A stretch of 30,755 bases of DNA from Muribaculaceae bacterium. GTDB taxonomy: Bacteria > Bacteroidota > Bacteroidia > Bacteroidales > Muribaculaceae. Under the pieces are notes generated by a model. It did not search any database, was not told where the DNA came from, and saw only the letters and a list, made by a program, of their open reading frames with translations. The stretch covers positions 1-30,755 of the forward strand of contig VSPE01000026.1 in assembly GCA_009775225.1 (NCBI GenBank), given 5' to 3'. Both the position numbers and the translations under genes were made by a program. Shown in pieces: positions 1-6,446 of this stretch (position 1 is its first letter; every line of letters starts with the position of its first letter).

Positions 1-74
1 ACCAAAGCATAAATGTCTGAAATTTCGACTGATGCTTATTTTTTTATTCACATTTGTTTTTAAACAACCTCTAA
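1..74 (-). repeat. Partial diverged palindromic element, truncated by window start
   Basis: Read on the minus strand, this stretch starts with AGAGGTTGTTTAAAAA. That matches the terminal repeat seen at 30680 and resembles the AGAGATTGTCTAAA end of the complete elements at 79-245 and 18839-19005. An A/T-rich interior with a CGAAATTT-like block follows. It ends only about 4 bases before the complete element at 79. I infer a half-copy of a diverged subfamily; the other half lies outside the window. The terminal repeat match is seen directly, while internal homology is weak. Confidence 0.45.
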
Positions 75-78
75 ATCC

Positions 79-245
79 TTAGAGATTGTCTAAAATTTAT
101 ATTACTTTGCTTTTGAGGGTCTTGTCAGCGTCTTTTTGTTTGCTCTTCAGTCACGTAGCTACAGCTACGCTCCTTCATCGCAAACAAAAATCCATCTGAC
201 AATCCCTCTCAAAATCTGTATAATATAAATTTAGACAATCTCTTA
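79..245 (+). repeat. MITE-like palindromic repeat element, copy A
   Basis: This is a roughly 167-bp non-coding element bounded by inverted ends AGAGATTGTCTAAA and TTTAGACAATCTCT. The whole unit is an imperfect palindrome: each arm carries TTTTGAG, a TTGTCAG block and TTTTTGTTTGC in mirrored order. The arms meet at a perfect short hairpin, CGTAGCT-AC-AGCTACG. A second copy at 18839-19005 lies in the opposite orientation and differs at only about three internal positions. There is no ORF, so movement would need a transposase acting in trans. The size, terminal inverted repeats and near identity fit a MITE or a large REP-type element. Confidence 0.85.
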
Positions 246-264
246 ATACAGGAGTAGGATTATT

Positions 265-338
265 CCAAACAATTAAAACCATTAAAAACAATTATTATTG
301 ATTAAGGAAAATTGTTTTTAATGGTTTTAATTGTTTGG
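265..338 (-). terminator. Perfect 29-bp inverted repeat with 16-base loop downstream of the araC-type gene
   Basis: Arms 265-293 and 310-338 are exact reverse complements over 29 bases, separated by a 16-base loop. The stem is A/T rich and capped by CCAAAC/GTTTGG. It lies 34 bases beyond the stop of the regulator gene at 372, the last gene of a long minus-strand operon, so a transcript-end hairpin or 3' stabiliser is the simplest reading. No T-tract follows the stem, so it is not a canonical intrinsic terminator. A recombination site or a remnant of a mobile element end is an alternative. Confidence 0.5.
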
Positions 339-371
339 CAAAACCGAAACGGGACTTCGGGAGGCAAGGTG

Positions 372-926
372 TCACACCTTATCGAGTGATGTGCGCTCGC
401 CGCGCGCGTTCACAAACTGTGTGGGAGTCAGCCCCGTTACGGCCTTGAACTGGCGCGAGAGGTGCGAGGCACTCGAGTAGCCAGTAATGTCGGCAATCTC
501 TTCGAGCGTGCGGCCACCATAGGCCAGCAGTTCCTTCACGCGCTCCACCTTCTGGGCGATATGGTACTTCTCGATAGTGCGCCCCTCGAGCTGTGAAAAC
601 ATACGGCTTATGGTATCGAACGACACACCCACCTGCTCCTCAATACAGGCCGACAGCTTAAGGCGGCACTCGGCCTCGTCGCGCACATGATGCATCACGG
701 CCCGCTTAGCCCGCTCCACGAGCGACTGCTCGGCGCTGTCGATGCGGCCGAATCCAAGATCTGCAAGGGCGGCATCGAGGCTCCGCAACTGCGGCACACT
801 CAGGGCCGACACCGTATCCGCATAACCTATGCCGACTTCGCGGTAAGGAATGTCAAGCTCGCGGAGAGCATTTTCGAGTGCCTGCACGCAGTGGCGGCAC
901 ACCATATTGCGGACTTCTATTCTCAT
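372..926 (-). CDS. AraC-family regulator with N-terminal HMA-like MxCxxC domain
   Basis: This 184-residue protein has two parts. Residues 1-65 resemble a heavy-metal-associated (ferredoxin-like) domain, with MVCRHC near residue 8 supplying the CxxC pair. Residues about 80-184 form the double helix-turn-helix DNA-binding domain of AraC/XylS proteins, including EEIADITGYSSASHLSRQF and GLTPTQF near the C-terminus. There is no cupin or periplasmic sensor, so the input is probably cytoplasmic, perhaps a metal ion or thiol-reactive compound bound at the two cysteines (inference). Its start codon overlaps the stop of the MFS exporter gene in an ATGA junction. This suggests regulator and exporter are made together and that the regulator controls its own operon. 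The AraC assignment is strong; the ligand is unknown. Confidence 0.85.
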   Translation of the reverse strand: MRIEVRNMVCRHCVQALENALRELDIPYREVGIGYADTVSALSVPQLRSLDAALADLGFGRIDSAEQSLVERAKRAVMHHVRDEAECRLKLSACIEEQVGVSFDTISRMFSQLEGRTIEKYHIAQKVERVKELLAYGGRTLEEIADITGYSSASHLSRQFKAVTGLTPTQFVNARGERTSLDKV

Positions 927-2065
927 GCTTTGTATCTATAATGAAGGATAAAGAGCGCGGCAGCACCAATCACGGCACAGGGTAAGCCCGCCAGTGCCGG
1001 CGATGCAATGCCAAAACCGGCATGTATTGCGGCCCCGCCAAGCACTGCGGCTATTGCGTTCGACACATTGAAGGCTATCTGTATGCCGGCACCTCCGAGC
1101 ATCTCGCCGCCTTTGGCATAGCGCACAATAATATATTGGAGCGGGCCGCCGATGCCGAAGAGGCATGCCGTGGCCACAAACGACAGTATCACTACCGGCA
1201 CTTTCATCGACGCACACAGGTAGAGCACAGGCATTATCACTACCACACACGCCGCAAGGATGCCTGTGACAAGAGCGGCTGAATAGCGGTCGGACAGTTT
1301 GGCTGCAAGCATATTTCCGACCACCATACCGAGGCCGGCAACCACCATAATCCAACTCATCGAGGCCGCGCTGAAGCCTGCGACCTCGGTCATGACAGGG
1401 TCGATATAGCTAAGATAGGTGTACACGCTCGCCTGCCCGAAAAACACACCGGCATAGACAAGCCACGGCTCGGCATGCCGCAGAAAACGGAACTGTCCCT
1501 TGAGGCCGCTGTCGGGCAGCGGCTTGAGATACGGTACCCAGGCCCTCATTCCTGCAAAGGCAAGCATGCCGAAGAACGACACTATGGCAAAGGCGACACG
1601 CCACGAGATTACGTTGGTGACGAATGTTGCGCCCGGCACTCCGACCACATTGGCAACCGTCATGCCGCCCACCATTACCGCCACAGCCTGCGCGCCCTTG
1701 CCGACATCGGCCAGTCGCGAGCACACTATGGCTCCAGCGCCGAAGAAGGCGCCATGCGGGAGGCCCGATACAAAACGGGCAGCAAGAAGCGTGTAATAGC
1801 CGGGCGAGAGGGCGGCAGCGGCATTGCCCACAGCAATCATAGCCGTAAGGAGCAGGAGAAGCCGCTTCAGCGGCCACCTTCGCAACAGGATAAGACCGGG
1901 AGCGCCTATGGCCACACCCGCCGAATAAGCCGAAATAAGATTTCCGGCCTTGACAATGCTCACATCAAGTTCACGCGCCACAGCCGAGAGTATGCCCATC
2001 ATAGCAAACTCAGCGATGCCGAGAGCAAACGTACCTATTGCAAGAGCAAGCAAACTCTTTTTCAT
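923..2065 (-). CDS. MFS transporter, DHA1 AraJ-like efflux permease
   Basis: The 380-residue protein is almost entirely hydrophobic, with about 12 predicted membrane helices. It is a proton-coupled inner-membrane exporter of the major facilitator superfamily. The N-terminus (GTFALGIAEFAMMGIL) and the stretch SGLPHGAFFGAGAIVCSRLA near residue 100 match the AraJ/sugar-efflux-like DHA1 group. Basic RRWPLKR between helices 2 and 3 takes the position of the usual MFS loop motif. It lies 22 bases after the amidase gene and overlaps the AraC-type regulator by 4 bases, so export is probably induced by whatever that regulator senses. The substrate cannot be read from sequence. Length is normal and no lesion is seen. 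Confidence 0.85.
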   Translation of the reverse strand: MKKSLLALAIGTFALGIAEFAMMGILSAVARELDVSIVKAGNLISAYSAGVAIGAPGLILLRRWPLKRLLLLLTAMIAVGNAAAALSPGYYTLLAARFVSGLPHGAFFGAGAIVCSRLADVGKGAQAVAVMVGGMTVANVVGVPGATFVTNVISWRVAFAIVSFFGMLAFAGMRAWVPYLKPLPDSGLKGQFRFLRHAEPWLVYAGVFFGQASVYTYLSYIDPVMTEVAGFSAASMSWIMVVAGLGMVVGNMLAAKLSDRYSAALVTGILAACVVVIMPVLYLCASMKVPVVILSFVATACLFGIGGPLQYIIVRYAKGGEMLGGAGIQIAFNVSNAIAAVLGGAAIHAGFGIASPALAGLPCAVIGAAALFILHYRYKA

Positions 2066-2087
2066 CCCTTAGAAAATATTTGACAGA

Positions 2088-2888
2088 TTATTCGACTCCT
2101 GCAATGCAGAAATCATCGGCATCGGCCGACACCGGGAAGCTGCTGCGACAAGTGTCTTGCTTCTCGCGGCTCAGAGTGGCAACAATAAATTGTCCGGCAA
2201 CCTCGCCTACAGGCATGCCGCGATAGTCGTAAATTTCCGACAGACCGTTGTACTCGCCATAGAAGTCCTTGCCGCCACGGTCGGCGCCTACCACACAGCA
2301 CTGGTTCTCGATTGCACGCGCTATAAGGAGTTGCCGCCAAGCATAGCCGCGCGACGAAGGCCAGTTTGCCGGCACTACAAGCATATCGTAGCGCATGCCG
2401 CGGTTGCGGCACCACACGGGAAAGCGGAGGTCGTAGCACACGGCCACTGCGATGTTCCACCCGCGGAAACGCACCACGGGGAGCGGGGCCGTTCCCGCGC
2501 GCATTATGGCCGCTTCGCTGCCGGGCGAGAACAAGTGACGCTTGTCGTAGAAAGTCTCCTCGCCCGAAGGCTCGATTACGAAAGCGCGGTTATAGAGATG
2601 CGGTGGCGTGGAGGCAAGGAAAGTGCCGGCCACAGCCACACCGTGCTCATGCGCCAGCCGCTTCACAAAGTCGATTGTCGGGCCGGTGTTGCGCTCGGCC
2701 ATTTCGCGCATGAGGTCGGGGTCGTCGGAGAAGCCCGTAGAGAATAGCTCGGGCAGCACCACCATGTCGCACTCCTCCGGCATATGCCCGAAGGCCGCTG
2801 CCACGGCCTCAAGATTGGCCTCTTTGTCGGCAAGCTGCGTCGCCAGCGGCAACACAGCCACACGGAAATTATCGGTCAGCCAGTTCAT
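2088..2888 (-). CDS. Nitrilase-superfamily omega-amidase (YafV/NIT2-like)
   Basis: This 266-residue C-N hydrolase shows the full catalytic triad: Glu47 in LPELFSTGF, Lys116 in YDKRHLF, and nucleophile Cys151 in VAVCYDLRFPVW. These signatures, together with the short length and LPELFSTGF, match the YafV/omega-amidase branch. That branch hydrolyses alpha-ketoglutaramate or alpha-ketosuccinamate to the keto acid and ammonia, as metabolite repair after glutamine transamination (family knowledge). It is cytoplasmic, with no signal peptide. It overlaps the upstream acyltransferase gene by 4 bases (ATGA) and is followed 22 bases later by the MFS exporter. Other amide substrates within the superfamily are possible, but the triad leaves the fold in little doubt. 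Confidence 0.88.
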   Translation of the reverse strand: MNWLTDNFRVAVLPLATQLADKEANLEAVAAAFGHMPEECDMVVLPELFSTGFSDDPDLMREMAERNTGPTIDFVKRLAHEHGVAVAGTFLASTPPHLYNRAFVIEPSGEETFYDKRHLFSPGSEAAIMRAGTAPLPVVRFRGWNIAVAVCYDLRFPVWCRNRGMRYDMLVVPANWPSSRGYAWRQLLIARAIENQCCVVGADRGGKDFYGEYNGLSEIYDYRGMPVGEVAGQFIVATLSREKQDTCRSSFPVSADADDFCIAGVE

Positions 2889-3430
2889 TCAGTGGTGAAT
2901 TTATCGGGATATTTCCCCTGATAGGGGGCATAGAATTTCTTTATGGCCTTCATGTCGGCATCCACATCGCCTGTGGGGGTGAATACAGTGTCGAGCATTA
3001 TCCGGCGTGAAGGGAAGTCGAGCACGGCGAGACCTACCGGCACGCCCGTGCTGTAGGCTATATGCAGAAAGCCCGTGTGCCAGTCCGAGGTGCGGCTTCG
3101 TGTACCCTCGGGCGTAATGGCCACCACGAGGCGCTCCGACGTGCGGAACTTCTCTATCAGAAAATCGGTAAGCGAACCCGTGCCGGGGCGCCTGCGAGGC
3201 ACGGCGATGCCGCCTATCGAGCGGAAAAAGGCGCCCAGCGGCCAGCGGAACCATGTGTCTTTCATCAGAAAGCCTGCATGGCGTCCTACCGATGTTATGG
3301 CAAGCTCGCACAGCACGAAATCCCAGTTGCTCGTATGCGGAGCAACACATATAATACTCTTGGGATAGTCGGGCACCGACACGGAGACCGACCATCCGAA
3401 GAGTTTCAGTATGAATTTCGACAGCCTCAT
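2885..3430 (-). CDS. 1-acylglycerol-3-phosphate acyltransferase-like (PlsC/LPLAT family)
   Basis: This 181-residue protein carries the two acyltransferase signatures. The HX4D motif is H32-TSNW-D37, the catalytic pair, and EGTRS near residue 107 binds the phosphate of the acceptor. It would transfer a fatty acyl group to a lysophospholipid or related acceptor at the cytoplasmic membrane face. At 181 residues it is shorter than classic PlsC (about 240) and lacks a long N-terminal membrane anchor. It may therefore act on a related lipid rather than be the main phosphatidic-acid synthase. It overlaps genes on both sides by 4 bases, so translation is coupled through the block. The family is clear; the substrate is not. 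Confidence 0.85.
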   Translation of the reverse strand: MRLSKFILKLFGWSVSVSVPDYPKSIICVAPHTSNWDFVLCELAITSVGRHAGFLMKDTWFRWPLGAFFRSIGGIAVPRRRPGTGSLTDFLIEKFRTSERLVVAITPEGTRSRTSDWHTGFLHIAYSTGVPVGLAVLDFPSRRIMLDTVFTPTGDVDADMKAIKKFYAPYQGKYPDKFTTE

Positions 3431-3789
3431 TCAGCCACCGCGTCCTTGATTTGTGCGCGGACTTCGGCAGGGAGGGCGGCGTTCATCTTCTTGAGAACGG
3501 CTTCCACTCCGGCGTCGAACGAGTCCATAAGACTGTCGAAGGCCTTGCGGAAGTAGTCGCGACGGGCTTTCTTATAGAGCGAACCGTCTTCGAAGTCGCG
3601 GGGAGCCTTGTCGAAGGTAATGCCCACTTTTACGAGTGTATCGGACTGAAGAGCCGCGATTTCGGCGATTATGTCATGTACCTCCTTGCGGTCAATCTGG
3701 GGGAAAGCCGCACGGGCAAAGATGATTTCTGCAGCAAGAGCGCCGCAAGTGTTGCGGACCATTTTTTTGAGTTGACGTTTTGTAGCCAT
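3427..3789 (-). CDS. Conserved hypothetical protein, helical, 120 residues
   Basis: I do not recognise a named family. The 120-residue protein is basic at its N-terminus (MATKRQLKKMVR) and otherwise reads as predominantly amphipathic helix with alternating Ala, Glu, Lys and Asp. It has no signal peptide, membrane segment or metal motif. Its start lies 4 bases after the thrC stop and its stop overlaps the acyltransferase start by 4 bases, so it is almost certainly translated as part of this operon. Codon use matches its neighbours. It may be a small cytoplasmic housekeeping protein typical of Bacteroidales; no function is proposed. Confidence 0.75.
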   Translation of the reverse strand: MATKRQLKKMVRNTCGALAAEIIFARAAFPQIDRKEVHDIIAEIAALQSDTLVKVGITFDKAPRDFEDGSLYKKARRDYFRKAFDSLMDSFDAGVEAVLKKMNAALPAEVRAQIKDAVAE

Positions 3790-3793
3790 AGCT

Positions 3794-5110
3794 CTAATTG
3801 TTTAAGTTTAAAAGATGTTTACGGAGAGCGGGGAGGGTCGGGGGTATTATCGACGAATGGCGCCGAAGCGACATGAAGCGCGTGAGCTGCACCGGCAGCT
3901 CTATGGCGGCGCCCGTTATCCGTGTCATTATATCGAGTTGCTTAGCCGGATGCCCTGTGGCGAACGACACCACGGGCACACCCGGCTCACGGCATGCCTC
4001 CGCGGCGGCGTATGCCACGGCGCCGTGAGGGTCAATGGTGTATCCGAAGCGGCGGCGCAAGTCTGTAACCGTATCGGCGATAAGCTCGTCGCTTACTGCG
4101 GGAGCGCATATAATCTCGCGGCGCATAAGCTCGAGCTTGCCGTCGTAGAGGCTCGACAGGCGCGGCCAGCCCGAAGGGTACGACATATCTATCGACGGGG
4201 TGAAGGTCTTCACAGGGCAATGCCGCGGGCCTCCTTCCGCACCCGACATAAGCGCGCGCAGCTGGTCGTTGGCATTGGTGGCGGCCACAAGACGACCGCC
4301 GGGCACTCCCATACGCTTTGCCATGACGGCAGCCACAAGATTGCTGCAATTGCCGCACGGCATGGAGTACATGGCCGCCTCGGCGTTTTTCACTCCAAGG
4401 GCTTTAAGGCGCGAATACGCATACATCGTAAACGCTATCTGAGGCAATATGCGGGCCACATTGATAGAGTTGGCGCCGGTGAGGTGATAGTTCTGCATCG
4501 ACTCGTCGCTTATAGCCTGCTGCACAAGGCGCTTGCAGTCTTCCACATTGCCGGCCACCTCTATAGGGTGTATGTTTTCGCCAAGGGCCGTGAACTGCGC
4601 TGTCTGCGACTTGCTGAGGTAGCCCTTGGGGTACAGAACCGACACGCTTATGCCCTCGAGGCGGAAAAGGCCGTTGGCGGCGGCACTGCCCGTGTTGCCC
4701 GTTGTGGCAACGAGCACATTGCGGCGCACGTTGCCGCTGCGGCGGTCAAGGTAGCGCATAAGCCGCGCCATAAAGCGGGCGCCGTAGTCCTTGAACGTAA
4801 GCGTGGGTCCGTGGAAAAGCTCGAGCACATAATGGTTGTCGCCAAGCTCCTTCATAGGAGCCTCGTAGGCGAACGAGTCGGCGGTTATCGACTTAAGCTC
4901 GGCCGCCGGAACATCGTCGCCCAGCAGAGTCGTTGCCACCACGTATGCGATGTCGGCGAGAGTCATCTCACTGATATTATTGAAGAAAGCCTGCGGGATA
5001 TGTGGCAATACCTGCGGCATGAACATGCCACCGTCGGCAGCGACGCAGCGGTTTACGGCGTCGTCGAGCGGGCACGGCGGGCAACTGGCGTTTGTACTGG
5101 CAAATAGCAT
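3794..5110 (-). CDS. thrC: Threonine synthase
   Basis: This pyridoxal-phosphate enzyme converts O-phosphohomoserine to threonine and phosphate in the cytoplasm, the last step of threonine synthesis. The 438 residues are close to the usual length of the E. coli-type enzyme. The PLP lysine is Lys107 in HGPTLTFKDYGARF. The phosphate-binding region ATTGNTGSAAANGLF and the later GANSINVARILPQ block are also typical. It is not next to thrA or a homoserine kinase gene, which is a little unusual because these are often clustered in the phylum. It lies 34 bases after the coiled-coil gene and 4 bases before the small hypothetical gene. I see no good promoter in the 34-base gap, so it is probably read from upstream. 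Confidence 0.95.
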   Translation of the reverse strand: MLFASTNASCPPCPLDDAVNRCVAADGGMFMPQVLPHIPQAFFNNISEMTLADIAYVVATTLLGDDVPAAELKSITADSFAYEAPMKELGDNHYVLELFHGPTLTFKDYGARFMARLMRYLDRRSGNVRRNVLVATTGNTGSAAANGLFRLEGISVSVLYPKGYLSKSQTAQFTALGENIHPIEVAGNVEDCKRLVQQAISDESMQNYHLTGANSINVARILPQIAFTMYAYSRLKALGVKNAEAAMYSMPCGNCSNLVAAVMAKRMGVPGGRLVAATNANDQLRALMSGAEGGPRHCPVKTFTPSIDMSYPSGWPRLSSLYDGKLELMRREIICAPAVSDELIADTVTDLRRRFGYTIDPHGAVAYAAAEACREPGVPVVSFATGHPAKQLDIMTRITGAAIELPVQLTRFMSLRRHSSIIPPTLPALRKHLLNLNN

Positions 5111-5144
5111 GTCGAGTTTTAGCTAATACTACCTTTACAACAAA

Positions 5145-6446
5145 TCAGAAGAGCGAGAGTTGTGCGTCGTTTTCGGGTTTGCGCGGCTTGCGGGGAGGCT
5201 CCTGGTAGCCGAACTCAACGTCGGACTGGAGCAGCGGGCTTACTTCGCCGGGCGGCGGCTCCGACACAAACCAGTCGGGGCACTCGAACTCATCCTCTAT
5301 CTGACTGAGGTCTTCGCTTTTTACCGCCGTATGGCGCACCACGGCTTCGTCGGCCTCGGCATCAATATTGAAAAGCCCCCGGTCGGCGCGATGTACCGCC
5401 TCAAGCGCCTTCTCTTTCTCGGCAAGCTGCTCGCGAAGGCGCTTGTTGGTGCTCTTGAGTTTCTCTATGCGCTCGTCGCGCTTGCGGATAAGCTCTTCCA
5501 CCTGCCCCATCTGCAACTGTAGCTGCGCCACCGAGTCCACTATGGTTTTTGCCTCGGCAAGCGACTCTTCAAGACGGCGGCGCTCGGCCTTCTCGCCGAC
5601 GAGAGTGTTTTGCAGGTCGTTGTACATGGCCAGACTCATCTCTTCGCGAGTGCGGGCATCGGCAAGCTCCTTCTCGGCAGCCTCGGCGCGCCGCATGCTT
5701 TCTTCGGCATTGCGGCGGAACTCACCGGCAGTGGCTTCGGCCTGCTCTGCGGCGGACTTGGCCTCGGCAAGCGCTGTGCGCGCCTCCTTCAGCTCTGCGG
5801 TAGCGACTGCGGGAACGGCGCCTTCGGCGACGGTAGCGCCCGTCACATCAGCCACCCTGAGCTTGTTCAGAAGGCTACGGTTCTCCAGCTCGTACTGCTC
5901 GCGCTCGGCCTCGGCATTGGCAAGCTGCTGCTCAAGGTCGGTCACACGGTCAGACAGGGCGCGGCGTCGGCGGTCGGCGCTAAGCTGCTGCTCGCGGAGC
6001 GATACACGCTGCTGCTCGATGAGCTGCATGTCGGCCCTGAGTTTCTCGGCATCGCGTCGGGCCGTATCGGCGGCGCCCTTAAGCCTGGCCTCGGCATACT
6101 GCTCGGCCACGCTCATAAGGTTGGTAAGATACTCATCCAGCCCCTTGTCGAGCGCTTCGGCGAGCTTCTTCGACTGTGCGCCGGCATCTACGGTGTCGCG
6201 CAGGAACGAAGGCAGTGCCTCGTTGAACACAGCCACGGCACCGTCGAAAATACGTGCTTTGATATCCGGGTCGACGCTCGGGGCCGCAGGCGCATCGGCA
6301 CTGCTGTCCTCGGCCTCCTTTCGAGGCTCGGAGGCATCGGCACTCTCGGCTGCCACGTCGGGGTCGTCGACGGTGTCGGAGTCGGATATCAGGTCGGGGT
6401 CGGGGCCGAAGCCCAGCGCCCGTTTGAAGGCATCGAAGAAGCTCAT
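5145..6446 (-). CDS. Coiled-coil protein with C-terminal sliding-clamp-binding-like motif QLSLF
   Basis: I recognise no named family. The 433 residues divide into an acidic N-terminal region (about 20-60, rich in Asp, Glu, Ser, Ala), a helical segment (60-105), and long coiled coils (about 105-205 and 215-350, dense in Glu, Arg, Leu and Ala heptads). A less ordered C-terminal region (350-433) contains CPDWFVSEPPPGE and a basic/proline stretch. The last five residues are QLSLF, an exact match to the QL[S/D]LF consensus that docks on the DNA polymerase beta clamp (family knowledge). A cytoplasmic, chromosome- or replication-linked scaffold is therefore plausible. Its start overlaps the stop of the upstream receiver/PEP-binding gene by 4 bases, which implies coupled translation and possibly a shared complex. 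There is no signal peptide or membrane segment. Confidence 0.8.
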   Translation of the reverse strand: MSFFDAFKRALGFGPDPDLISDSDTVDDPDVAAESADASEPRKEAEDSSADAPAAPSVDPDIKARIFDGAVAVFNEALPSFLRDTVDAGAQSKKLAEALDKGLDEYLTNLMSVAEQYAEARLKGAADTARRDAEKLRADMQLIEQQRVSLREQQLSADRRRRALSDRVTDLEQQLANAEAEREQYELENRSLLNKLRVADVTGATVAEGAVPAVATAELKEARTALAEAKSAAEQAEATAGEFRRNAEESMRRAEAAEKELADARTREEMSLAMYNDLQNTLVGEKAERRRLEESLAEAKTIVDSVAQLQLQMGQVEELIRKRDERIEKLKSTNKRLREQLAEKEKALEAVHRADRGLFNIDAEADEAVVRHTAVKSEDLSQIEDEFECPDWFVSEPPPGEVSPLLQSDVEFGYQEPPRKPRKPENDAQLSLF

